Part shown: one piece after another, positions 1-9,190 of the stretch
How the letters are laid out: every line of letters starts with the position of its first letter
How positions within the stretch are numbered: the stretch's first letter is position 1
Assembly (NCBI GenBank): GCA_903889525.1
Contig: CAISXT010000069.1
Span: 1 to 64,000 of the forward strand
From: an uncultured Opitutia bacterium
GTDB taxonomy: Bacteria; Verrucomicrobiota; Verrucomicrobiia; Opitutales; UBA953
Reading direction: 5' to 3'
Length of the DNA stretch: 64,000 bases
The notes under the pieces: generated by a model
Told to the model about the DNA's origin: nothing
The model's database searches: none
What the model saw: the letters and a program-made list of their open reading frames with translations, nothing else
Made by a program: the position numbers and the translations under genes

Positions 1-1539
1 AACCTTCTCAATATGCGTATCCCGGTAAGCTTCGGCATTACTGTAAGCCAGGTCGAAGGCCGTGACGACCTTGCTCTGGTCGCGAGGGGCGACGCCCGCC
101 TTACGGAAGACGTTCATCATGAGCGCAAGGCTCTCGATATTGCGCTCCATCATCACCGGAGTAATCGGGATGCGGGCATCCTCGGGTAAGCCGTAGCGCT
201 TACGCAGGTCCTCGGGCAGCTGCGGATTATGGGCCTGACCCCAAGCCTGCAGGAAGTCCTCTGCTAAGGCCAGCCCTGCCTCGGGATGACGGCGGGCGAT
301 GTCGACGATGCGATCGGCGGCCTTCTCAAAATTGGCGCTCGCGATAATCGCACGGGAGAGGCTGGCGTCGAAGCGGTTACGCAGGTCCTCTGAAAGCGCG
401 TCGAGCCACTTGCCCGTCGGGGCCAAGGCGAGCAGTTCTTCAGGGTCGACGTCGGCACCATTGGAGCGGAAGCGCTGACGATTAGCGCCACGCTGACTGA
501 ACGCCGTTTCGGCTTCGGCCATCCAAGACTCTGCCATCAGGCCCAAGACTTGCTTCCAGTTACCCGTGGCCAGATTGGCATGTTCGGCAATCAGGCCAGC
601 CAAGACGGTCTGGGCCCGGAGATTGTCCAAGCGCGTACCGGGTTCGTTGCGGGACTCGGTCTGCAATTTACGCTCCAGACCGGCGACGATTTTCAACGCG
701 GAGTCTGGCTGATTTTTAATGAGATCATTAAAGGTCGCACTGAGCGCGGCGCTCGGCACTTGGGTGAGCACCCGGACGAGCGCGGTGGCGGCCTTACTCT
801 TCTCCCAGTCATTCACGCGTTCCTGCTTCAGGATGCTCAGGTTTTCGTCCCAGATACGCTGGACCTGATCGCGCTGAGCGAGCTCCGTGGCCTGCTCCGC
901 GGCGAGAAACGCGGCCACTTCAGCCCGAAGGCCTTCGTCCGCGATCTTTTCTAGATTAGCCTCATCGGGGAAATAAGTACGGGCGAGTTCCTTGAATCCT
1001 CCGGCCAATAAAAGACGTCCGGCCGCCAGACGGCGGGCCGGATCCTTGCCACCGAAGTGTTCCGTACCCCGGGCCAGACGTTCCGCGACCCAGAAACTTT
1101 CAGAGGGAGGGACGATTTGTCCGAGCATCTGACCGAGCTTCCGGATTTCGATATCCGTCAATTCGCCCGTGACGGCATCGGACAGGGCGAAGACATCCTC
1201 GAGGCGTACGCCGTTCTTCGGGCGTTCGGCCAGATCGGAGAGCATCTTATCGTAGATGCCACGGGAGAGGTCCGCTTTCAGTTTGGCGAGTTCGGAGCGA
1301 ACCACCACCCAGTCTCCCAATCGGAAGGCATGCATGAAACGCACGTCGGCGGGCGCATTATCCTGCAACTTAGCCGAGCGCTCCATGGCCGCGAAAACCT
1401 CATTGAGGTCGCGGGAGAAGCGCTGGCGCAGCAGGTTCTCATACTGCTTCTGCGTCTTAGCATCGAGGGGTTGCTGGGCGGAAAGGCCGGCGGCCAAGGC
1501 GAGGGCAGCGCAGAACAGGAAGGGGCGAATCAGTCTCAT
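1..1539 (-). CDS. Secreted protein of unknown function, 3' end cut by the left window edge
   Basis: Minus-strand frame from ATG at 1539 (MRLIRPFLFCAALALAAGLSAQQPLDAKTQKQY...) reads to position 1; missing from the ORF track because it has no stop in the window; N-terminal signal peptide; mostly helical composition. Confidence 0.7.
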   Translation of the reverse strand, partial: MRLIRPFLFCAALALAAGLSAQQPLDAKTQKQYENLLRQRFSRDLNEVFAAMERSAKLQDNAPADVRFMHAFRLGDWVVVRSELAKLKADLSRGIYDKMLSDLAERPKNGVRLEDVFALSDAVTGELTDIEIRKLGQMLGQIVPPSESFWVAERLARGTEHFGGKDPARRLAAGRLLLAGGFKELARTYFPDEANLEKIADEGLRAEVAAFLAAEQATELAQRDQVQRIWDENLSILKQERVNDWEKSKAATALVRVLTQVPSAALSATFNDLIKNQPDSALKIVAGLERKLQTESRNEPGTRLDNLRAQTVLAGLIAEHANLATGNWKQVLGLMAESWMAEAETAFSQRGANRQRFRSNGADVDPEELLALAPTGKWLDALSEDLRNRFDASLSRAIIASANFEKAADRIVDIARRHPEAGLALAEDFLQAWGQAHNPQLPEDLRKRYGLPEDARIPITPVMMERNIESLALMMNVFRKAGVAPRDQSKVVTAFDLAYSNAEAYRDTHIEKV

Positions 1540-1571
1540 GTTTTTATTTTTAGTTATGAAAGTGGGGGGAC

Positions 1572-2387
1572 TCAGGAACCGTTGTCGGGGATTTTCTTAG
1601 CTTCTTCGAAGATGATGCGGGCATCCTTCTCTGGGCCCTTGGGGACAGGAGCAGGACCACCCAGAAGCGCGGCGGCGGCATGGGCGGCCTTCGGGTCAGG
1701 CTTGGCCGCGGGCTTCACCTGGAGAGCGGCCTCGAGGTTCTGCTGCTTAACCGAGCCAATACCGGTGACGCCTTCGACGGGCATGATACCACCGGCGGCA
1801 GGCTTAATGGCTTCAGGGGGATGGATGCCTTCGACCTTATCAACGCCCTTGGCAGCGGGCGGTGGAGGTGTGCCTTCAGCGACGGGAGGAGGCGGGGTGG
1901 CTTTCGTGCCCGCACCCTTGACGGCTTCGGGAGGATGAACGCCTTCAACCTTCTCGACGCCCTTGGCGGTAGGCGGCGGCGGGGTGCCTTCGGCGACGGG
2001 GGGCGGAGGCGTGCCCTTGGTGCCAGCTCCCTTAACGGCGGGAGGCGGCGGAGTTCCCTTAGCCGCAGGCGGCTCGACCGGGGTAGCGGTCTGGGGGACG
2101 CCATTCACGGCCTTCTGAGTGGGCGGCGGAACCGCCGCCGGGGGCGGGGTTTCCTTGATCATTTTCGTGCCGTCTGGAGTCTTCACTCCATCAACTTTTT
2201 CGACGCCCTGCACCGTGGTTGGGGCGACGTTCTTGGCGGCGGGTTCGACTTCACGAACCTTGCCGGAACCTTCCTGGCGCACGCCCTTCACGCCCTCGAC
2301 GACCGCCGGAGCGGGATTGTTCTGCGCGAAGGCAGCGAGACAGAGGGCCAGTGGCCACAGGGTGCGAAACGACGGATGGGTTTTCAT
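1572..2387 (-). CDS. Secreted proline-rich repeat protein (TPPPP / VEKVEGVHPPEA repeats), unknown function
   Basis: ORF with signal peptide MKTHPSFRTLWPLALCLAAFAQ; start overlaps the stop of the upstream gene by ATGA (2384-2387). Confidence 0.75.
   Translation of the reverse strand: MKTHPSFRTLWPLALCLAAFAQNNPAPAVVEGVKGVRQEGSGKVREVEPAAKNVAPTTVQGVEKVDGVKTPDGTKMIKETPPPAAVPPPTQKAVNGVPQTATPVEPPAAKGTPPPPAVKGAGTKGTPPPPVAEGTPPPPTAKGVEKVEGVHPPEAVKGAGTKATPPPPVAEGTPPPPAAKGVDKVEGIHPPEAIKPAAGGIMPVEGVTGIGSVKQQNLEAALQVKPAAKPDPKAAHAAAALLGGPAPVPKGPEKDARIIFEEAKKIPDNGS
1803..2030 (-). repeat. Intragenic tandem duplication, 2 x 38 codons
   Basis: GAGTKGTPPPPVAEGTPPPPTAKGVEKVEGVHPPEAVK followed directly by GAGTKATPPPPVAEGTPPPPAAKGVDKVEGIHPPEAIK. 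Confidence 0.85.
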
Positions 2388-2947
2388 AAATTATTCAGGC
2401 GGGCGGAACGATTGAACTCCGCCTGCACGCGGCGCTCGTAATCGGCCAAGGCGGCCGGATCTTGGTGCTCCGCGAGGTAGCGGAAAACCTGGCGGGTGCG
2501 TTCGGCGTAAGGCCGCCATTCCTCTTCGGTCGCACCATTGGCCTTCAGTAACGAAGTGCCGTAGAAGTAAGCCTTGCCGAGCGTCTCGCGGATGGCGCGG
2601 GTCGTCGAGCCATCCTCGCCATCCACCGCGGCTGACTCTAGGAGCAGCTGCGTCAAATCCGTGATGGCGCCGGCGACATCCAGCATCTCGATGCGAGCCT
2701 TGGCCTTCGCGAGGCGAATTTGATGGCGCACCGAAGGGCGTTCGTCGGTCGGCAATTCGGCGGCGAGTTTATTGTATTCCTCGACGATGGTAATCCAGTC
2801 CGGCTCCTTCACGCGCTCTAAGGCCCGAATCTGCACGAGGTGATCGCGGGCTTTCTCCCGAGCGAGCTGGGCGTCGCCGGCGTTGAAATGATAATAAATC
2901 ACCCCGACAGGAAAGAGTAGCCAGAGTAAGGTCAGGAACTTTCTCAT
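2384..2947 (-). CDS. Membrane-anchored hypothetical protein, helical/TPR-like
   Basis: N-terminal TM MRKFLTLLWLLFPVGVIYYHF; start overlaps the VWA gene stop by ATGA; alpha-helical sequence. Confidence 0.72.
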   Translation of the reverse strand: MRKFLTLLWLLFPVGVIYYHFNAGDAQLAREKARDHLVQIRALERVKEPDWITIVEEYNKLAAELPTDERPSVRHQIRLAKAKARIEMLDVAGAITDLTQLLLESAAVDGEDGSTTRAIRETLGKAYFYGTSLLKANGATEEEWRPYAERTRQVFRYLAEHQDPAALADYERRVQAEFNRSARLNNL

Positions 2948-3927
2948 CGCGAAACGGCACCCTCCCCTGGGTTGGCTTGTGGCCGGATGACCTTCCAGTG
3001 AGTCCCGAAATACTGCAACGCCACGGGCAGGAAGGCGACGATGATAGCGCCGAGCGTCATGGCTAACAAGGCTAGCTGGGCCAGGTCTAGGCCGCTCTTG
3101 GGCAACGGTGCCCGCATCACCATATCCCCCAAGGCATCGGTCGGCAGGTGCTTCTCATTCACGTCGTAGTATGAACCCTTTAACGACCGTGCGATGGTGG
3201 CCAGCACCTCGGCGTCCTGACGCGACTGATGCCCGGCGATGAAAGTACCCTTTCGCGGATTACCGATACCCAGGACCAGGACTTCCTTCACCGACTTGGG
3301 GCGCGGCAGGATAGGTTGCAGCGGAATCGTGTCTCCGTCTGTAAAGATCAACATGCGCACCGTTTCGTCGGGCAGGTCCTTCACCAAGGTCACCGCGGCA
3401 TTGACCGCTGAGCCGAGGTCGGTCTCCCCTGTCTTCATGATATACTGAATCGGGAGGCCGTTGAAGACGTTACGGACCAACTCCGGGTCGCGAGCCTCCA
3501 TCACCACCGCTTTGGCATCGGTATAAAATCCAACCACCCCGAAACGGAGGTCGCCCCCGACACGCATCAGCACGGTCTCAACTTCTTCGCGCATACGTTC
3601 CTGGCGGGTGGACTTCCCTTCGGGCCCAGCGTCCTTGAGGTACATGCTGGGCGAAAGGTCAGAGACAAAAATCAGTCGAGCGGCCTGCTTAGAATCTCGC
3701 GGCTTCCCATCCTTCGCCGCCTGGTGAAGTTCGAACATCACCGCCAAGCCCCACGCGAACGCCACCAAGGCGAGGCAGCGGAGATAAGGCGCCACCCGAG
3801 TCCAAGGCCGAGGGGCGTCATCCGGGCCAAAAGCCAACCGAGCTACCCGCCGGACACGCCTGCCATGCAGCCACTCCGCAAAAACGGAGAGCACCAGCAC
3901 AAATAGTGCGACTTGCAGGGAGGTCAT
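2944..3927 (-). CDS. VWA domain-containing membrane protein (BatA/BatB-like)
   Basis: MIDAS-like FVSDLSPSMYL, GETDLGSA and FTDGD motifs; N- and C-terminal TM segments; ATG at 3927 preferred over the TTG at 4077 in the ORF track. Confidence 0.87.
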   Translation of the reverse strand: MTSLQVALFVLVLSVFAEWLHGRRVRRVARLAFGPDDAPRPWTRVAPYLRCLALVAFAWGLAVMFELHQAAKDGKPRDSKQAARLIFVSDLSPSMYLKDAGPEGKSTRQERMREEVETVLMRVGGDLRFGVVGFYTDAKAVVMEARDPELVRNVFNGLPIQYIMKTGETDLGSAVNAAVTLVKDLPDETVRMLIFTDGDTIPLQPILPRPKSVKEVLVLGIGNPRKGTFIAGHQSRQDAEVLATIARSLKGSYYDVNEKHLPTDALGDMVMRAPLPKSGLDLAQLALLAMTLGAIIVAFLPVALQYFGTHWKVIRPQANPGEGAVSR

Positions 3928-4135
3928 GGAGGGGGAATCGCAGGGGTACGATTCAAGCGGAAGGTCTAGGGTGATGCCCCCAGGATAGCAAGGGGGATGG
4001 ACGTTAAATGAAAGGTCAGACACGGGGACAAATAACCCTAAAGGGAGTCGTTTAAGAAATAAAATACCCCCCCCCAAAAAAAAACCCTTGGCGGGGGCAA
4101 TCCAGACCGACGGTGAAAGGCAGAGGCTGGCCGCT

Positions 4136-5086
4136 TTATTTAATCCAGAGTCGGGCGACCTGCTTGGGCGATAACGCCGTCGCGGCCTGCTCCAGCTCCA
4201 CGGTCACCTTGCACAAGTTGCCAGCGAACTTAACGGCCTTCACCTTGCCAGCTGCCGACTCGCCCATCGCCTTACGATCCTGCCCAGCACCGGCTAAACG
4301 AATCAGGGAGCCTTCGCGCAATTGACGGCCGACGTCGCCGGACTCTTGGAAGAGCGTCAACTCGACCTGCAGGCCCGTCACTTTATCAACGTAACCTGGG
4401 GCGCCCTCTTCCGTCATACGCTTGGCATGCACGGCCCGTTGCGTCGCCTGAAATTTAAGGAGGCTGGCTTCATCGAGAAAGACTTCCCAGCACATGCGCA
4501 CCTTGCCCTTGCCCATACCGTGGGTCTGCGTGCGCAGTTTGTCGCCGACCTTGATATCGGCCAACGCCGCCGCCTTGCCGTCCTTCCAATAGCGCGTGGC
4601 GGTCTCCGTCTCGAGGGTAATCCCCTTCTCGCGGATGTAACTCTTGTCCGCACTTCCTTGCGTGCAGGTGATTTTGCCAGAGGCGGCATCAATGGCGTCC
4701 ACATGAAAAAACTCTTTATGGCCATTCATCATATTCATTTCGTCCTGAATATAGGTCAGCCAAGTCCAAGTGCCGGTGGCGTCCTCGTGCATGCGGAAGA
4801 TCGCCCGCTCGCCTACCCGGAAATCCTGCAGGTCGCCAAAAGCCGCATGGTGGAGCAATTCGGCATAAGGCAGCACCTTAAAGGTCATCAACTCATCGGT
4901 GCCCTCCTTGCGGAAAACCCCCGAGCGGCTGGGCAGATCCATACTGACCAGCTCGCCCCAGATTCGGCGCATGGCCTCCGTCGGCACAATCACTTCGCCC
5001 GGATTGATCTTCCGGATAGGCTTCGCGACTGGCTCGACGGCGAGCAAGGCCAACGGACAAAGCAAGACAAGGAGCAGAATCTTCAT
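4136..5086 (-). CDS. Secreted hypothetical protein
   Basis: 316 aa ORF with signal peptide MKILLLVLLCPLALLAVEP. Confidence 0.75.
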   Translation of the reverse strand: MKILLLVLLCPLALLAVEPVAKPIRKINPGEVIVPTEAMRRIWGELVSMDLPSRSGVFRKEGTDELMTFKVLPYAELLHHAAFGDLQDFRVGERAIFRMHEDATGTWTWLTYIQDEMNMMNGHKEFFHVDAIDAASGKITCTQGSADKSYIREKGITLETETATRYWKDGKAAALADIKVGDKLRTQTHGMGKGKVRMCWEVFLDEASLLKFQATQRAVHAKRMTEEGAPGYVDKVTGLQVELTLFQESGDVGRQLREGSLIRLAGAGQDRKAMGESAAGKVKAVKFAGNLCKVTVELEQAATALSPKQVARLWIK

Positions 5087-5149
5087 GGGGATGAATCTAG
5101 AACAATCAGACTTCGGGTAAGTTGCAATCCGGTAGCCCTCGCCTCCCGC

Positions 5150-7732
5150 CTACTTCTTGAACACGGCCGAGTCCCGATTGGCGGCCGACTCCAAATAGGC
5201 CAGTAGGTCTAACACTTCCTGTTTATTCAGGGTACTGATCAAACCCGGCGGCATGGGTGAAATCTTCGACAGCTGGCGCGATTTAATCTCACTCTTGCGA
5301 ATGGTCTGCATCTGCGGGGCGAGCATACTAGGCCGAATCACGACCTTATCGTCCGTCTCACTGACCAGCCGGCCGATGATAAGGTTGCCGTTATTTAAGG
5401 TGAATTCCGTATTCGCAAACTGCTCAGAGACGACCTTGGAGGGGTCGAGGATGGACTCGAGAATATCACGGCGGCCGAAACGACTCGAGATCGCCGTCAA
5501 ATCCGGACCGACCGAGCCGCCTTCGTTGCCAATCTTATGGCACAGGAGGCACTGGGCGGAGGCCAGCGCATCCTGCCCTTGGGTAAAACTCCGTCCGGCT
5601 CCGACTTGCAGCAAGTCAGCTTCGAGATCGGCCATTTTCCAATCCTGCACGAAGCCGCGCGGCTTCTTGGGCTTGCGGAGGTTATGCAACGGCTCAGCCC
5701 ATGAATCGATCAACGACTGATAACTAGGTAATTCCGCGGGAGGAATCGTCGCGATGGCCTCTTGGCGAATCTTCACGAGAAAGCTCTCGTAGCTCGCCCC
5801 ATTGCCATAGCCGCGACCAGCCTCGTCAAACCAACGCAATAAATCCTCTGGGTGCTTGCCTGATTTGGACTGCTCTGGCCACCAGCTGAGATAACGACGG
5901 CGAAGGGCGGGAGTCCAACCACGGGAGATCGTCCGGAGATGGAAAAGATAAGTGACCTGCTCTTCTTGGGTCACGGCGGAAGCCAGCAGATCCATGGTTC
6001 GATCAATCACGCCTGGCGCCTCGAGCGCGAGGAGCACCTGACAAAGCTCGCGATTAAGGGCGATCGATTTCGCGGGATATTCCGAAGTAAGTTCAGCGAT
6101 CAACGAAGCCGCCACCGCGGGAGTCGGCGGACCATGGCGACTGAGGGCAACTTCGATGATGCGTAGTTTTTCCAGCTTAAGTGACTCAGTCGAGAGGCTG
6201 CCTAATGGGAACTTCTGCTGCCCCTTGATAACTTCAGTTTGAGATTCGAGTCCCCCGACGCGAGCCAACCCCAAGAGCGCCGTCATCGCCACGGCGGGCT
6301 CGGACTCGACCAAGGCGCGGGATTTCCATTCGGCTAAGGGCTGACGCTCCAAAGCGATGCGGGCGGCGTAACGAGTGAAACGGTCTGCGGAACCGAGCTG
6401 AGGCCAGAGAGTGCCTACGGCCTTCGGGTCAACGTGATCATGGAAAGCCTCTAACTGATGCCTCAGCGCACGGGCTTCCGCCCCCGTGGCTTCATGTAAG
6501 TCAACGGGGTCGGTCGGAGCATCGCCGACATAGCTGACTCGATAGAGTGCACCCGCCGTATGCCGACCGCCGAGCGTGAAATACATCGCGCCGTCTTGGC
6601 CAATCATTAACGCGGTGAGATTAAATGGGGACCTGCCCTTCTTGTCCTGCAACGCCGCGGGAACGAGAAAATTCTCGGCGTTGCCCGTATAGGTTGAGCC
6701 ATCGGGTCGAAGGTGTACCGCCATGATGCGCCCATAACTCCAATCCTGAACGAAGAACGCTTTCTGATATTGGGCAGGAAACTTTGCCCCCGTCCCGAAA
6801 ATCACCCCCGTTGGGCAACCAATGCCGATGACGACCGAGCTGGGCAAACTGTCTGGGTAATACTCGGGCCACTTGCTGGCACCCTCCCGGAAGCCGTGAT
6901 CAGCGCCACTGGTAATATGATAGACTCGGATGGGGCGATACCACGGCAGACCCCAGTCGCCTTCGAAATCGCTGTCAAAGCCCAGCAGTTCTCCATCCGC
7001 ATTACGGGCTACGCAGTAAGTATTCCGTTGGCCGCTGGCGACGAGTTCGCAATGCGTACCGTCGGGATCCATCCGGACAATGAAACCACCCGGAGGCTTG
7101 CGACCGGCTCCGAAGCCCGTGGCGTCCTCGGAGCGAGGGAGCACCAGATCATCGGCGTAATTACGATGCGGCGAGCTCGGGAGTAGGTCCGGCGGGATAT
7201 CGCAAAAATTACCGCAGAGGATGTCAAGGTGCTTCTTATCTGGATTCAACAGAATGGTATGTGCCCCATGGTCCCCACCACCACCCCGCCACTCTCGGAG
7301 CAATTCCACTTGGTCGAACTGATCATTCGCCGTCGTGGAGCGACAGCGAAAAAGTCCGTAAATCTCCCGACCACTCGCATCACGACCATGGGCATGCACA
7401 TAAAGACTATCGAAAGCGAAGAGCATCCCCATCACCTCGCTCAGCGGTAGCTTTAATTTCTCGGCGGAGATGACCTTGCCGTCCTGTAAAGTCAGACGGG
7501 TGATTGGGTCACGACGCTCGCCGCCCAATAACAAGCGCCCCTTCGAATCCTGAATAATCGAGATCCAAGAGCCTTCGGTGGCGAGATCGGCCGCGCGGAG
7601 TAATTCGACCTTGAAGCCCGGGAGCGTGCGTAAGTCCGCGGGCGCAATGGCTTCAGCACCCGCCGGCCATGGGCTGAGCCCGAGCGATAACAGGCACAGA
7701 AAAACCAGCCTCGGCAGACGGGGTAAGTTCAT
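5150..7732 (-). CDS. PVC-type haem-binding CxxCH protein (membrane-bound dehydrogenase-like beta-propeller + HEAT-like + cytochrome c)
   Basis: Signal peptide; C-terminal AQCLLCHKIGNEGGSVGPDLTAISSRFGRRDILESILDPSKVV typical of the family. Confidence 0.9.
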   Translation of the reverse strand: MNLPRLPRLVFLCLLSLGLSPWPAGAEAIAPADLRTLPGFKVELLRAADLATEGSWISIIQDSKGRLLLGGERRDPITRLTLQDGKVISAEKLKLPLSEVMGMLFAFDSLYVHAHGRDASGREIYGLFRCRSTTANDQFDQVELLREWRGGGGDHGAHTILLNPDKKHLDILCGNFCDIPPDLLPSSPHRNYADDLVLPRSEDATGFGAGRKPPGGFIVRMDPDGTHCELVASGQRNTYCVARNADGELLGFDSDFEGDWGLPWYRPIRVYHITSGADHGFREGASKWPEYYPDSLPSSVVIGIGCPTGVIFGTGAKFPAQYQKAFFVQDWSYGRIMAVHLRPDGSTYTGNAENFLVPAALQDKKGRSPFNLTALMIGQDGAMYFTLGGRHTAGALYRVSYVGDAPTDPVDLHEATGAEARALRHQLEAFHDHVDPKAVGTLWPQLGSADRFTRYAARIALERQPLAEWKSRALVESEPAVAMTALLGLARVGGLESQTEVIKGQQKFPLGSLSTESLKLEKLRIIEVALSRHGPPTPAVAASLIAELTSEYPAKSIALNRELCQVLLALEAPGVIDRTMDLLASAVTQEEQVTYLFHLRTISRGWTPALRRRYLSWWPEQSKSGKHPEDLLRWFDEAGRGYGNGASYESFLVKIRQEAIATIPPAELPSYQSLIDSWAEPLHNLRKPKKPRGFVQDWKMADLEADLLQVGAGRSFTQGQDALASAQCLLCHKIGNEGGSVGPDLTAISSRFGRRDILESILDPSKVVSEQFANTEFTLNNGNLIIGRLVSETDDKVVIRPSMLAPQMQTIRKSEIKSRQLSKISPMPPGLISTLNKQEVLDLLAYLESAANRDSAVFKK

Positions 7733-7824
7733 AAAGGTACGCCTAGGTCAGGCATCAGGCCGGCAATTGCAAGCAGGCAGGCGCAACCGTAACGGTAACC
7801 ACGGTTGCCCATCTCCGTGGACGG

Positions 7825-9174
7825 TCAGATGAGCTCCTTCACCACCCCGGTCGCCACGCCACCCTGGAAGTTGGTCGGCAACGGCATGCCGATACGACTC
7901 ACGACGGTCTGCCAGACATTCGCCAGCGGCACATCCTTCTGCACCAAGTGACCCTGATGCTTGAGGCCGAGGGCCGAACCACCGCAGAGGATCATCGGCA
8001 ACATCGTGGAGTCGTGGGCGCTGTAGCCACCATTGGTGGTACCCCAGGCTGCCATCGTGTTATCCAGCAAGGTGCCGTGGCCTTCCTTCACGGATTTAAG
8101 TTTGCCCAGGAAGTAGGCCCACTCGGCCATATAGAGCGCATCAATCTGACGCCAGAAGACCAACTTGTCCTCTTGTTCGTTGTGGTGGGTCAAGGTGTGA
8201 AGGTCCCACTTGCTGTTGGTCTTATAACCGAAGCAGCGAGCTTCATCGCCTTCTGTACGCGGAATGTGGGTGACGACGCGCGTGCTGTCGGTCTGGAAGC
8301 CCAGTGCGACCATATCAAACATGAGGCGGGTGTATTCGGAATAACCGCGGCCATCATTAGCAATGCGTTCGCGCGTGGAGTGCGACCCGAAATCCGGACG
8401 GGCCACCTTGGGCTTGGGGCGATCAATCCATTCCCCTTCGACCTTGATTCGATCCTCCAGATCACGAATCGAAGTAAAATACTGATCGAGGCGGGCCCGA
8501 TCTTCCTTGCCGACATTACGCTGCAATGTGGCCGCCTGCTCCTTGATCGAATCGAGGAGGCTACCGCGCTGCGCGAGCGCCTGCTTGGCGGCCGCCAGCG
8601 TGGTGTTATTCTCGCTACCGAAGAGCTTTTCAAAAAGCACCTCCGGACGGTTCTCCGGGGTGATGGGCGTGCGATTACGACTCCAAGACAGGGTCATCGG
8701 GGTAGGACCGCCGAAACCCGTTTCGCGCACTGTCCCCAAGACGAGCGAAGGGAAACGTGTGGAACTGCCGTGATGGGCGGCGATCTGCTGGTCGACCGAC
8801 ATCAATGTCTGAGCGTTCCGGATGGTATTCAGCCCAGTGAGCAAACAGCTACAGGAGCCGTGGCCGCCCGAAAACGCCTTCAGACCCGTCAGCACCGTCA
8901 TATCATCCTTGAACGGTGCCAGCGGAGCTAACGACGGCGTCATCGTGTAATTCTTGCCGGTATCGGTCGGCGTGAAGCCGCGAATCTCCAAACCCAGGCC
9001 CCAATAGGTAAACATACTACGACGCGGAATCTCACCATCCGCCATCGATCCGGCCGTGGTAATCTTCTTCGCATTGGGGCTCATGGCCTCCAGCCAAGGC
9101 AAGGCGAGCGTAGCACCGAGGCCCTTAATGAGCGTACGGCGCGACATGAGCCAGGAGTTGCTTTGGATATTCAT
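7825..9174 (-). CDS. DUF1552 domain-containing protein
   Basis: MSRRTLIKGLGATLALPWLEAMSPNA... MFTYWGLGLEIRGFTPT... family pattern; adjacent to the DUF1592 gene; ATG at 9174. Confidence 0.92.
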   Translation of the reverse strand: MNIQSNSWLMSRRTLIKGLGATLALPWLEAMSPNAKKITTAGSMADGEIPRRSMFTYWGLGLEIRGFTPTDTGKNYTMTPSLAPLAPFKDDMTVLTGLKAFSGGHGSCSCLLTGLNTIRNAQTLMSVDQQIAAHHGSSTRFPSLVLGTVRETGFGGPTPMTLSWSRNRTPITPENRPEVLFEKLFGSENNTTLAAAKQALAQRGSLLDSIKEQAATLQRNVGKEDRARLDQYFTSIRDLEDRIKVEGEWIDRPKPKVARPDFGSHSTRERIANDGRGYSEYTRLMFDMVALGFQTDSTRVVTHIPRTEGDEARCFGYKTNSKWDLHTLTHHNEQEDKLVFWRQIDALYMAEWAYFLGKLKSVKEGHGTLLDNTMAAWGTTNGGYSAHDSTMLPMILCGGSALGLKHQGHLVQKDVPLANVWQTVVSRIGMPLPTNFQGGVATGVVKELI

Positions 9175-9190
9175 GAGAAGGTGTGGCGGG

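Noticed and set aside
2944-4077. Extended VWA ORF starting at TTG 4077
   Set aside because: The N-terminal extension is low quality and runs through the C9A9 tract; ATG at 3927 directly precedes the TM segment
4322-5206. 294-aa plus-strand ORF
   Set aside because: Antisense to the 4136-5086 gene, which has a signal peptide and better composition
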